This document shows positions 40,414 through 48,425 of a stretch of 64,000 bases of DNA, piece after piece. Position 1 is the first letter of the stretch. Each line of letters starts with the position of its first letter. The notes under the pieces are model-generated. The model was given only the letters and a program-made list of their open reading frames with translations. It was not told the origin of the DNA and ran no database searches. The stretch spans positions 1 to 64,000 of the forward strand of contig JBCBZG010000009.1 in the NCBI GenBank assembly GCA_039815465.1. Direction: 5' to 3'. The position numbers and the translations under genes are program-made. This DNA comes from Shimia_B sp039815465. GTDB lineage: Bacteria > Pseudomonadota > Alphaproteobacteria > Rhodobacterales > Rhodobacteraceae.

Positions 40414-41037
40414 TTAATCGTCGCCTGCGCCGGCTGCCTTTTCGACGATCTCGTCAAGATGGCCCCAGTCTTTTGCTTCCTCTGGGGTCATCCATTTGTC
40501 GCGATCCAGCGCCTCGCGCACGGTGTCGTAGTCCTGGCCCGAATGCTTCATGTAAAGCTTATAGAACCGCTCCCGGGTGCGCTCGATGTTGCGCGCTGAA
40601 ATCAGGATGTCTTCGGCCGTGCCCTGCATCCCGCCGGACGGCTGGTGGATCATGATTTCTGCATTCGGCAGGGCAAAGCGCATCCCCTTTTCGCCGCCGA
40701 TGGCGATCATAGAGCCCATAGAGGCCGCAAGCCCGCACACCAGCGTCGACACCTTGGGCCGGATATACTGCATCGTATCATAGATGCTCATACCTGCCGT
40801 CACCTCCCCCCCAGGGGAGTTGATGTACATCGAAATCTCTTTCTTCGGGTTCTCCGCTTCCAGGTGAAGAAGCTGCGCCACCACAAGATGGCTCATCCCC
40901 GAATGGATCGGACCGTTGATGAACACGATCCGTTCCTTGAGCAGCCTGGAAAAGATGTCATAGGCCCGCTCACCGCGGCTGGTCTGTTCGACCACCATGG
41001 GCACGAGGTTCATATAGGTGTTCACGGGGTCATTCAT
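40414..41037 (-). CDS. clpP: ATP-dependent Clp protease proteolytic subunit ClpP
   Basis: Serine protease that forms a double-heptamer with ClpX or ClpA. 207 residues from MNDPVNTYMNLVPM. Catalytic Ser in GLAASMGSM, His in IMIHQPSGG, Asp in DRDKWMTPEEAKDWG. Conserved EQTSRGERAYDIFSRLLKER. The frame runs 11 codons further upstream (ATG at 41070), but neither ATG has a strong ribosome-binding site, the extra codons show atypical usage, and family members begin near the downstream one. The segment after the active Ser (MIAIGGEKGMRFALPNAEIM) differs somewhat from the usual LLLTAGEKG form. Confidence 0.93.
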   Translation of the reverse strand: MNDPVNTYMNLVPMVVEQTSRGERAYDIFSRLLKERIVFINGPIHSGMSHLVVAQLLHLEAENPKKEISMYINSPGGEVTAGMSIYDTMQYIRPKVSTLVCGLAASMGSMIAIGGEKGMRFALPNAEIMIHQPSGGMQGTAEDILISARNIERTRERFYKLYMKHSGQDYDTVREALDRDKWMTPEEAKDWGHLDEIVEKAAGAGDD

Positions 41038-41160
41038 ATTCGCTGCCTGCTGTTGGTTGAAAAGAGCCATAAGGGCAGAGCCCTAACGGAGTCTTAGTTG
41101 CGTGCCGATAGGTCCACAAGGGCACCAGGACGCGGATTGCGCGGTGCACTAGACCCAATG

Positions 41161-41178
41161 CGTAAGCACAGACTTACG
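41161..41178. promoter_or_regulatory. Candidate operator of the ArsR-type fusion regulator
   Basis: Perfect inverted repeat CGTAAG-N6-CTTACG, ending five bases before a TTGACA (41184-41189) that could be the -35 element of the 41220 gene. ArsR proteins bind imperfect palindromes overlapping their own promoters, and this is the only clear one in the region. Confidence 0.6.
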
Positions 41179-41183
41179 TTTTC

Positions 41184-41212
41184 TTGACAGGTATTCAAGT
41201 GCAGCTTACCAA
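41184..41212 (+). promoter_or_regulatory. Possible promoter of the ArsR fusion-photolyase pair
   Basis: TTGACA at 41184-41189 matches the -35 consensus. A weak -10 (TACCAA, 41207-41212) follows after 17 bp. Transcription would then begin at or beside the ATG at 41220, giving a nearly leaderless mRNA. The -10 match is poor. Confidence 0.35.
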
Positions 41213-41219
41213 TTCAGGT

Positions 41220-42005
41220 ATGTCCTGCGATGCGATCCTGTCAGCCCTAGCCGACCCCAACCGGCGCGCCATCGTGGATCAGCTGCGTCAGGGACCTGCG
41301 CCGGTCGTCGCACTTGCCAAAACAATGCCGATCTCACGGCCTGCGGTGTCGCAACATCTCAAAGTCTTGACCGATGCGGGGCTCCTTGACTGCGAGCAGC
41401 AGGGCAAGCGGCGCGTTTACCGGCTGTCACAGACCGGCGCCGCGGCACTACGCGACTACGTCAACACATTGTGGGACGATGCGCTGCGCGCGTTTTCCGA
41501 CCATGCCCATCTTAAAGCCCGGGAGGCTGCCATGTCCCTTGATCCCATCGTCAAAACGCTCACCGTTCCGCTCGACCCCCAGCATGCGTTCGAGCTCTTT
41601 GCCTCGGACCTGCCCAGTTGGTGGCCGGTCGCGACCCATTCGATTTCCGCCGAAACCCAGGACACACCGAAAGAGGTCGTCGTGGAGCCGCGCGTCGGCG
41701 GCAAGATTCGCGAAACAAAGCGCGATGGCAGCATCCACGACTGGGCCACCATCACCGCGTGGGAGCCTGGGGCGCGGCTCGCGCTCAACTGGTATGTTGG
41801 CCGCAGCGAAAGCGAGGCCACCTTCATTGATGTCCGGTTCGAGGCGCAAGACAACGGCACGCGCGTCACGCTGATCCACGACGGCTGGGCAGCACTCGGC
41901 GCACCGGCCCCACAGATCCGCGGTGGCTACTACACCGGCTGGGACATGGTGCTCGGCGAATGCTTTCAGCGTCACTGCCTGGCCCATCTCGCAGGAGTTT
42001 CCTAA
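41220..42005 (+). CDS. ArsR-type HTH fused to SRPBCC/AHSA1 domain
   Basis: 261 residues from MSCDAILSALADPNR. The N-terminal winged helix (about 1-90) shows ALADPNRRAIVDQL and the recognition helix SRPAVSQHLKVLTDAGLL. A C-terminal SRPBCC/START-like domain (about 105-261) has DLPSWWPVATHSIS, VVEPRVGGKIRET, WEPGARLALNW and a closing WDMVLGECF. SRPBCC domains bind hydrophobic ligands in a deep cavity, so this may be a one-component ligand sensor. A longer frame starts at a TTG that is probably the -35 box. The photolyase-like gene follows 45 bp downstream. Confidence 0.85.
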   Translation: MSCDAILSALADPNRRAIVDQLRQGPAPVVALAKTMPISRPAVSQHLKVLTDAGLLDCEQQGKRRVYRLSQTGAAALRDYVNTLWDDALRAFSDHAHLKAREAAMSLDPIVKTLTVPLDPQHAFELFASDLPSWWPVATHSISAETQDTPKEVVVEPRVGGKIRETKRDGSIHDWATITAWEPGARLALNWYVGRSESEATFIDVRFEAQDNGTRVTLIHDGWAALGAPAPQIRGGYYTGWDMVLGECFQRHCLAHLAGVS

Positions 42006-42050
42006 CCCATAGGTTTTGCCTCCCGGCCCGGCCCGCCTAGATGGCCGAGG

Positions 42051-43244
42051 ATGAAGGACTTCACCCCCACCCGTACCGCCGCCCTGGAACGTCTATCTGC
42101 CTTCTTGCCCAAGGCAGGCCGCGATTATGCCGCTAAGCGTAACTATGATGTGCCAAGTCACCCTCACGTCTCCGCCCTATCGCCGTATATCCGCCACCGC
42201 GCGCTGACAGAGCCCGAGGTGCTGGAGGCAACGCTGGCGCGATTTGCGCCGTCCACGGCCGAAAAGTTCATCCAAGAGGTCTATTGGCGAACCTATTGGA
42301 AAGGGTGGCTAGAACTGCGGCCAGAGGTCTGGGACCGCTACCTGGGCGGGCTCCAGGACGCGCTCGATCAGGTGGACCGTGACCGAAAGCTTAGGCGCGA
42401 CTACGAGGCCGCGATTTCTGGCGAAACTGGTATTGATTGCGCCGATTATTGGGCCAATCAGCTGACGGATACAGGATATCTGCACAATCACGCGCGGATG
42501 TGGTTTGCGTCGATCTGGGTGTTCACCCTGCGCCTCCCGTGGGAGCTTGGCGCCGACTTTTTCCTGCGACATCTCCTCGATGGCGATCCGGCCTCAAACA
42601 CTTTGGGCTGGCGCTGGGTCGCCGGGTTGCAGACGCGGGGCAAAACCTACCTCGCGCGCCCAGACAATATCGCGCGCTACACCGAGGGCCGCTTTCGCCC
42701 ACAGGGCCTCGCAGGGGAGGCGCCAACGCTCACCGACGCACCGTTCGCGCCACCCGGGGCCGTCCCGCACTCGACTCCGATTGATAGCACACGCAACACG
42801 GCATTCCTCCTTCATAAGGAGGATTTGAGCCCGACGGCTTTGATGCAACGAGACTACGCCGCCACAGCAGTCTTGCGCCCGTTTGAGCGACCAGGTCCCT
42901 TGGACCCGTCCCCCCGACAATCCGCCTTTCGTGGATCACTGACAGACGACGCCGCCGCACGGTACGGGATGGCGGATGCCCCGCGTCTCTTCGCCAGCGA
43001 CGTCGCTGCCTGGGCGGAACGAAGCGGGATCGAACAAATCGTCACCCCCTACGCACCAGTCGGCCCCGTGGCCACCGAGCTCCACGCTATCGAAGCGGCA
43101 TGCACAGCACGCGACATCCGTCTGACGCGCCAATTGCGCCCCTATGACGCCGAATGCTGGCCCCACGCCACCAAGGGCTTTTTCAAGTTCAAGGAAAAGA
43201 TACCGCAGTTCCTGAAACGTCATCAGACTTCCCGCGCGGCGTGA
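42051..43244 (+). CDS. Photolyase/cryptochrome-like FAD protein with apparently permuted domain order
   Basis: 397 residues. The N-terminal part carries the FAD-binding domain normally found at the C-terminal end of photolyases: SALSPYIRHRALTEPEV (about 41-57), FIQEVYWRTYWKGW (about 73-86), LHNHARMWFASIWVF (about 143-158) and GDPASNTLGWRWVAG (about 178-192). The region from about 245 (NTAFLLHKEDLSP, AATAVLRPFERPG, GIEQIVTPYAPVGPVATEL, closing KGFFKFKEKIPQFL) looks like the Rossmann-like antenna domain that usually comes first. Likely binds FAD and senses light or repairs DNA. Downstream of the ArsR-SRPBCC gene. Confidence 0.8.
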   Translation: MKDFTPTRTAALERLSAFLPKAGRDYAAKRNYDVPSHPHVSALSPYIRHRALTEPEVLEATLARFAPSTAEKFIQEVYWRTYWKGWLELRPEVWDRYLGGLQDALDQVDRDRKLRRDYEAAISGETGIDCADYWANQLTDTGYLHNHARMWFASIWVFTLRLPWELGADFFLRHLLDGDPASNTLGWRWVAGLQTRGKTYLARPDNIARYTEGRFRPQGLAGEAPTLTDAPFAPPGAVPHSTPIDSTRNTAFLLHKEDLSPTALMQRDYAATAVLRPFERPGPLDPSPRQSAFRGSLTDDAAARYGMADAPRLFASDVAAWAERSGIEQIVTPYAPVGPVATELHAIEAACTARDIRLTRQLRPYDAECWPHATKGFFKFKEKIPQFLKRHQTSRAA

Positions 43245-43284
43245 ACTGTGGCTCCTTAGCGGCCAAAGGAATCGCGAGCCCACC

Positions 43285-44415
43285 ATGACAGCACCTCTTG
43301 AGGGCCTAAAGGTCGTCGAACTCGCCCGCGTGCTTGCGGGCCCCATGATAGGCCAAACGCTCGCCGATCTCGGCGCCGAGGTGATCAAGGTTGAAAGCCC
43401 CGAAGGCGATGAAACGCGCACCTGGGGGCCGCACTATATCGACCGCGACGGCGATCACAGCGCGAGCTACTTCTTTTGCTGTAACCGCGGGAAGCGAAGC
43501 GTCACCGCGAACCTAAAAGACCCGCGCGACCTCGCCCGCGTTCAAGCGCTGGCCGCAGACGCAGACGTGTTCATAGAGAATTTCAAAGTCGGCGGGCTCA
43601 CGAAATATGGGCTCGACTACACCGCGTTGAGCGCGGCAAACCCGCGGCTCGTCTACGCCTCCGTCACGGGGTTTGGCCAAACCGGGCCACGGGCAAAGCA
43701 AGCGGGCTATGACCTGCTCATCCAAGGGATGTCTGGGCTCATGGACATCACCGGCGACGCAGATGGGCCCCCACAAAAGCTGGGCATCGCCATCGCCGAT
43801 CTGCTCACAGCGCTCTACGGCGTCATCGGGATCCAAGCGGCCCTAAAGGAGCGGGAGACTTCGGGCCGTGGCCAGCATATCGACCTGGCGCTGCTCGATT
43901 CCATGGTGGCGATGCTGTCAAATCAGGCCTCAAGCTACCTCGCCAGCGGCGTTGGCCCGCGCCGCATGGGCGCAACGCACCCGTCGATCGTGCCCTATCA
44001 GCTCTTTGATGTCTCAGACGGGCAGCTGCTTATCGCCTGTGGCAACAACAACCTGTTTCAGAAATTCTGCACCGTCATCGGCCGCGACAGCTGGGCCACA
44101 GACCCCCGCTTTGCGACGAACCAGGACCGGCTCGAACATCGCGACACCCTCGTCGCCCTGATCACAGAGGCACTGACAGCTTGGAGCCGCGACGCCCTGA
44201 TTGCAGAGCTCAACGCCGTAGCGGTCCCCGCGGCGCCGATCAACTCCGTGGCGGAGGCTCTGGCCGATCCCCAGATCGCCGCGCGGGAGCTCTTGATCGA
44301 GCCTGAGGGCATCCGTGCGCTCAGGACGCCCATCGTGTTCTCACGCTCCACCTTGTCACTGGATCGCGCGCCCCCGAAACTTGGGCAAGACACCGATGAT
44401 GTGTTCGGCGGCTGA
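43285..44415 (+). CDS. CaiB/BaiF family (class III) CoA-transferase
   Basis: 376 residues. Transfers CoA between carboxylic acids through aspartyl intermediates. Family signatures are LEGLKVVELARVLAGPMIGQ (about 5-24), LADLGAEVIKVE, RGKRSVTANLKD, and the catalytic Asp in KLGIAIADLLTALYG (about 165-180). The C-terminal lobe has GHID-like GQHIDLALLDS and TPIVFSRSTLSL. The acid substrate cannot be predicted, and no dedicated acyl-CoA dehydrogenase is adjacent. Preceded by the photolyase gene (40 bp) and followed by rcnA. Confidence 0.9.
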   Translation: MTAPLEGLKVVELARVLAGPMIGQTLADLGAEVIKVESPEGDETRTWGPHYIDRDGDHSASYFFCCNRGKRSVTANLKDPRDLARVQALAADADVFIENFKVGGLTKYGLDYTALSAANPRLVYASVTGFGQTGPRAKQAGYDLLIQGMSGLMDITGDADGPPQKLGIAIADLLTALYGVIGIQAALKERETSGRGQHIDLALLDSMVAMLSNQASSYLASGVGPRRMGATHPSIVPYQLFDVSDGQLLIACGNNNLFQKFCTVIGRDSWATDPRFATNQDRLEHRDTLVALITEALTAWSRDALIAELNAVAVPAAPINSVAEALADPQIAARELLIEPEGIRALRTPIVFSRSTLSLDRAPPKLGQDTDDVFGG

Positions 44416-44524
44416 TCACGACACCCTGATCATGGGTCCCTCGCCAAAGGCGCGCGTCAGGCTTAAGATTTCGTGCGCGCACTTTGCTCGGCGCGAGAAA
44501 TGCAGGCAAGGACACCGTTAGGCG

Positions 44525-45319
44525 ATGGACATAACCGGATACCTCGCCAGCGGCACCGCCAACCCGCTTTTGCTTTTTGCCATGGCGCTGGTGCTCGGCG
44601 GTCTCCACGGGCTCGAGCCCGGCCATTCCAAAACCATGATGGCCGCTTACATCATCGCGACCAAGGGCACCGTGGGGCAGGCGATGCTGCTGGGGGTTTC
44701 GGCTGCGTTCAGCCATTCGATCATCGTCTGGGTGCTGGCCTATATCGCACTCGCCTATGGCAATGAGCTCATCGGAGAGCAGCTTGAACCCTATTTCATT
44801 CTTGTCTCGGGCCTTATCGTGTTAGCCATCGCAGTATGGATGCTGTGGAACGCTTGGCGTGCCGACAGCGCCCGACGCCACCACGCATCAGCTCATGCCC
44901 ATGGTCACAAACACACCCATAGCCACGATCACCTCCATGAGGATGCCCATGCGCGCGCGCATGCAGCCCAGATCGAAACGCGCCTCGCCTCTGGCCGCGC
45001 GGGCACAGGGCAAACGGTACTCTTTGGCCTGTCGGGCGGGCTCATCCCCTGCCCCGCCGCCATCACTGTGTTTCTGCTGTGCGTGCAACTGGGCCAGTTC
45101 GGCCTTGGGATCACGCTTGTCACCGCCTTTTCCCTCGGGCTCGCGGCAACGCTCGTGGCCGTTGGCGTGGTTGCCGCCGTGGGCATCGGCGCCGCGACCA
45201 GGCATGCGGCACGCTTCGGGTGGGTCGCATCAGCGGCACCCTACCTCTCCGCGCTGCTTGTCGCGGCCATCGGCGCGCTCATGCTTTGGGCCGCGCTCCA
45301 TCACCTTGGGAGCCATTGA
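44525..45319 (+). CDS. rcnA: Nickel/cobalt efflux protein, RcnA type
   Basis: 264-residue membrane protein with about six helices. Family motif GGLHGLEPGHSKTMM (about 22-36). A histidine-rich cytoplasmic loop (about 118-150, AHAHGHKHTHSHDHLHEDAH) separates two halves, and the second half contains LSGGLIPCPAAITVFLL. RcnA exports Ni and Co. A cobalt-type nitrile hydratase and B12-linked proteins lie elsewhere in the window, so cobalt traffic may matter here. The next gene's GTG directly abuts this stop. Confidence 0.9.
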   Translation: MDITGYLASGTANPLLLFAMALVLGGLHGLEPGHSKTMMAAYIIATKGTVGQAMLLGVSAAFSHSIIVWVLAYIALAYGNELIGEQLEPYFILVSGLIVLAIAVWMLWNAWRADSARRHHASAHAHGHKHTHSHDHLHEDAHARAHAAQIETRLASGRAGTGQTVLFGLSGGLIPCPAAITVFLLCVQLGQFGLGITLVTAFSLGLAATLVAVGVVAAVGIGAATRHAARFGWVASAAPYLSALLVAAIGALMLWAALHHLGSH

Positions 45320-46003
45320 GTGCCAAATATCCTCATCACCGGCGGGTCAGACGGCATCGGTCGCGCCCTCGTTGACCACTACACGCACGCTGGCGGGACG
45401 GTGTTCGCCACAGGCCGACGCAAAAAGGCAGACGTTTCGCCCGCACTCCCCCCAAGCTGCCACTACATCGCCGCCGATCTCACGCAAGATTTGACCGCGA
45501 TCCAGGCGGCGCTGCCCGAAACGCTCGACCTCGCCATCCTCAACGCAGGCGCGGGCCGCGTGGCGCCACCTGCAGAACACGGGCCCGAGAGCATCAAAGC
45601 CATGGTCGCGCTCAACACCACGGCGCCTCTGCTGCTGGCCCAAGCGCTCTACCCAAGGCTCAAAGCATCGCGAGGGACGCTGGTGTTCATCGGCTCCACC
45701 GCCGCGCGCGGCGCCCACAAAGACTTTGCCGTTTACGCCGCCACCAAAGCCGCCCTCGACGGAGCCTACCGGTCGCTGCGGCTGGAGTGGGAAGGGGCCG
45801 TCACCGTCCTCATGATCCACCCAGGCCCCACCGCCACCGCAATGCACGACAAGGCCGGTCTGCCCCAGATCGCGGCGCGCAAACTCTTCACCAACCCCGC
45901 AACGGTCGCGGCCACCATCGCAAAGGCCGCAGCCCGCGGCAAAAGCCGCCGCTTGGGGCTCGGCTACACCCTGCGCCACGCCCTGGCGGGAGGGCGCAGA
46001 TGA
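45320..46003 (+). CDS. Short-chain dehydrogenase/reductase
   Basis: 227 residues with a GTG start immediately after the rcnA stop. NAD(P) loop GGSDGIGR (about 8-15), catalytic Ser in FIGSTAARG and YxxxK in VYAATKAALDGAY (about 139-151). The GR-R-K residues after beta-2 (ATGRRKKAD) suggest NADP preference. The substrate is unknown. Its stop overlaps the next SDR gene (ATGA), so the two work as a pair. Confidence 0.85.
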   Translation: MPNILITGGSDGIGRALVDHYTHAGGTVFATGRRKKADVSPALPPSCHYIAADLTQDLTAIQAALPETLDLAILNAGAGRVAPPAEHGPESIKAMVALNTTAPLLLAQALYPRLKASRGTLVFIGSTAARGAHKDFAVYAATKAALDGAYRSLRLEWEGAVTVLMIHPGPTATAMHDKAGLPQIAARKLFTNPATVAATIAKAAARGKSRRLGLGYTLRHALAGGRR

Positions 46004-46740
46004 AAGTGGTTATCACAGGCGCCGCTCACGGGTTGGGCCGCGCCTTGACAGAGGCCGTCATCGCCCGGGGCGACGATGTCATCGCCGTAGATCATGACGA
46101 CCAAGCCCTGGGACAGATCAACGGCGCTATCTCTCTGGCGCTTGACCTGACGGGCGCGCACAGCGCAGATGCCATCGCTGCCCACGGCCCCATAGACCTC
46201 ATCATCCACTGCGCAGGCATCTCCGGCACCGGGCCCTTTGAGCAAATCCCAACAGACCGCCACCGCGCCATCATCGCCCTGAATTTCGAGGCCCCGGTCC
46301 AAATCACCTGCGCCCTTCTCGCCCAGGGCGCCTTGAGCGCAACGAGCACCCACGCCTTCGTCGGCTCACTGTCGACCTATACGGGCTACCCGGGGGCTGT
46401 CTCCTACGCCGCGTCAAAGGACGGGTTGGCAAGCTTTGCACGGTCCCTGAACGCAGCGCTCCCCAAGGGACAGCGCGCCGCCTGCATCTTTCCGGGCCCG
46501 ATGGCCACCGATCATGCCGCACGCTACGCACCCGAAAACAGCGCCAAGACGGTGGCCGCGCGCCAAAGCCCGGCCGACGCCGCAACGCTCATCCTGGCCG
46601 CGCTCGATGCGGGTAAGACCACCATCGTACCCGGCGCAAAAGCACGCGCCCTCGCGCTCGCCGGTCGCCTCGCCCCAACGCTCATGGCACGTGCCCTGAA
46701 AAAGGGGATCTACGACAAGCTCAGCGACCCCAAACTATGA
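46000..46740 (+). CDS. Short-chain dehydrogenase/reductase
   Basis: 246 residues from MKVVITGAAHGLGR. The frame extends upstream to 45787 inside the preceding gene, but the ATG overlapping its stop gives the proper Rossmann start. NAD loop GAAHGLGR, acidic residue in AVDHDDQ (NAD preference), catalytic YxxxK in SYAASKDGLASF (about 142-153). A C-terminal extension (KARALALAGRLAPTLMARAL) may be a membrane-associating helix. The 3' end overlaps the convergent nitrile hydratase activator by six bases. Confidence 0.85.
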   Translation: MKVVITGAAHGLGRALTEAVIARGDDVIAVDHDDQALGQINGAISLALDLTGAHSADAIAAHGPIDLIIHCAGISGTGPFEQIPTDRHRAIIALNFEAPVQITCALLAQGALSATSTHAFVGSLSTYTGYPGAVSYAASKDGLASFARSLNAALPKGQRAACIFPGPMATDHAARYAPENSAKTVAARQSPADAATLILAALDAGKTTIVPGAKARALALAGRLAPTLMARALKKGIYDKLSDPKL

Positions 46741-47133
46741 CCGGGTCGGTGGGCGGGCGCCTTTCGAGCGCAGCGAAGAAACAGTGCCGTCCCACCGTGC
46801 CGCCGCACTCAACTCAATCGCCACACCATGGGGCGTCGCACGCGCAGCCTCTTGCCAGGCGCGGGCCAGCGCGGCCACATCCGGGTCATCGGCATGGCCA
46901 AGCGCGCTCAAAAGGCGGCTGAACGCGGCGAGCCACGCCTCGTAATACCCGGCATTGCCGCCCGCCCCCGCGCCCCGCGCTGCAAGCTCAGCCCCAAACG
47001 TATCTGCCCAAGTGGGCCAGTCAAAAAGCCCGGCGTCCGAGGCCGCAACCGTCATGGCAAAAAGCTGCGCCTGCCAGGGTTCTTCAAACACACGCTCATG
47101 GTCAGGGCCGAAGTCAAAGTCGCAGTCAGGCAT
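46735..47133 (-). CDS. Nitrile hydratase accessory (cobalt-insertion activator) protein
   Basis: 132 residues similar to the N-terminal region of nitrile hydratase beta subunits, with FEEPWQAQLFAMTVAA (about 16-31) and YYEAWLAAFSRLL (about 62-74). Such P14K/NhlE-like proteins carry the metal-loaded alpha subunit to the beta subunit. Overlaps the beta gene by 8 bp and ends the alpha-beta-activator operon. Confidence 0.85.
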   Translation of the reverse strand: MPDCDFDFGPDHERVFEEPWQAQLFAMTVAASDAGLFDWPTWADTFGAELAARGAGAGGNAGYYEAWLAAFSRLLSALGHADDPDVAALARAWQEAARATPHGVAIELSAAARWDGTVSSLRSKGARPPTRS

Positions 47134-47785
47134 GGGTCATATAGGGCTCAAACGCGTCAAGGATGACCTCGCTTCCCGGCTCCGCCCCGTCACCCCAAAG
47201 TTCCTCACCCGAAAACCGCACGGCATAGAGCCATGCCGGCCCCTCGCCCGCCGCTTGCGCATTCGTGTCGGGAAACACATGGCACCCGCGGACGCCACAG
47301 ACCTCCCCCACGCGGTCCATGGCATAGGCCGGTAATCTGGTGTGGCCCGGCTGGCGCCCACGGCGCATCCGTACCTGATCCCCGACCTGAAAGCGCGCCG
47401 CGGCCACAGGTGGTCGATTGACGGGGCCGCCTTGAGCCAACACGCCCAACACATCCTGCGCGGCAAGCTTGCGCTCTTGCCTGTGGCCCGGCATTTGCGC
47501 GGCACCCTGCGCGCGCTCCGCCGCGCTGACCTCCCCATGGGTTTCGAGCAGAGTCTCCAACGCGGTGAGCCAAATGTTGTAATAGGACGCCGACAGATAA
47601 AAGGCAGGCGGCAAGCTTTCCCGCGCGTGGCGGCTTTCGTCGAGCGTCCAGTGACCGAGCGCACCGGCGCACAGCGTGAGCCCAAGCGCGCGGCCCTCCC
47701 ACGGGGCATGGAACACCGGCTCGTCCATCTCAGGACGCACGGGACCAAAACCATCGCGCCCGCCAAGATCATGGGGCCCGTTCAT
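47126..47785 (-). CDS. nthB: Nitrile hydratase beta subunit
   Basis: 219 residues from MNGPHDLGGRDGFGPV, the normal opening of beta subunits. FHAPWEGRALGLTLCAG (about 28-44), ESLPPAFYLSASYYNIWLTA (split about 57-76) and the C-terminal SH3-like barrel (FQVGDQVRMRRGRQPGHTRL, about 134-153; ELWGDGAEPGSEVILDAFEP). Pairs with the alpha subunit to convert nitriles to amides. The ATG overlaps the alpha stop (ATGA); the longer frame from 47863 lies inside the alpha gene and is not used. Confidence 0.93.
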   Translation of the reverse strand: MNGPHDLGGRDGFGPVRPEMDEPVFHAPWEGRALGLTLCAGALGHWTLDESRHARESLPPAFYLSASYYNIWLTALETLLETHGEVSAAERAQGAAQMPGHRQERKLAAQDVLGVLAQGGPVNRPPVAAARFQVGDQVRMRRGRQPGHTRLPAYAMDRVGEVCGVRGCHVFPDTNAQAAGEGPAWLYAVRFSGEELWGDGAEPGSEVILDAFEPYMTHA

Positions 47786-48387
47786 GGCGCCGCCGCCAGG
47801 GCAAGCCCGGTGCCAATCATGCTGTCGCGGGTCACCAGCGCGGCCAGCGCGTCCTCCGACCACCCGTCAGTTCCGGTCGGACGCTCCGGAATCACGAGGT
47901 AGCGCACCTCGGCCGTGGAATCCCACACCCGCACCCGGGTCTCCTCGGGCAGCACCACGCCGAACTCTGCCAAGACCGCCCGCGGTTCCGATACCGCGCG
48001 CGAGCGATAGGGCGGCGATTTGTACCATACCGGCGGCAAGCCGAGCACGGCCCATGGGTAGCACGAGCACAAGGTGCACACGACAAGGTTGTGAACGCCT
48101 GCGCCGTTCCACACCACCTCCATATGTTCGGCTTGGCGCCCGTGAAAGCCCATCTCTGCGATGGTGGCCGTGGCGTCCTCGCGCAGGGCCGCGGCAAAGG
48201 CCGCATTCGTCCAGGCGCGCGCGACGACCTTGGCGCCGTTCTGCGGGCCGACCTTGTTGGCGTATGTGTCGATGATCACATCAATGGCCGCAGGGTCCAC
48301 GAGCCCTTTGTCCACCAGGATCGTCTCTAGCGCCTTTACGCGCGCCTCAACATCGCTAAGGTCATTGTCATGGGTGTGATCGTGCAT
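47782..48387 (-). CDS. nthA: Nitrile hydratase alpha subunit, cobalt type
   Basis: 201 residues. The metal-binding claw is VCTLCSCYPW (about 101-110). The CTLCSC form with Thr is typical of cobalt enzymes, whereas iron enzymes have CSLCSC. Other conserved parts are WNGAGVHNLVV and GLPPVWYKSPPYRSRAV with the arginines that bind the oxidised cysteines. Two cysteines are expected to be oxidised to sulfinic/sulfenic acid. It converts a nitrile to its amide; no amidase gene is adjacent. The N terminus is His-rich (MHDHTHD). Follows an SDR gene by 38 bp on the same strand. Confidence 0.94.
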   Translation of the reverse strand: MHDHTHDNDLSDVEARVKALETILVDKGLVDPAAIDVIIDTYANKVGPQNGAKVVARAWTNAAFAAALREDATATIAEMGFHGRQAEHMEVVWNGAGVHNLVVCTLCSCYPWAVLGLPPVWYKSPPYRSRAVSEPRAVLAEFGVVLPEETRVRVWDSTAEVRYLVIPERPTGTDGWSEDALAALVTRDSMIGTGLALAAAP

Positions 48388-48425
48388 CCTGCGACTGTTA
48401 CAAGGGGCCAGTCTGGACGCAAGCC

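Noticed and set aside
39451..40599. 382-residue open frame on the plus strand
   Set aside because: Antisense to clpX, crossing into the clpP region; no domain visible.
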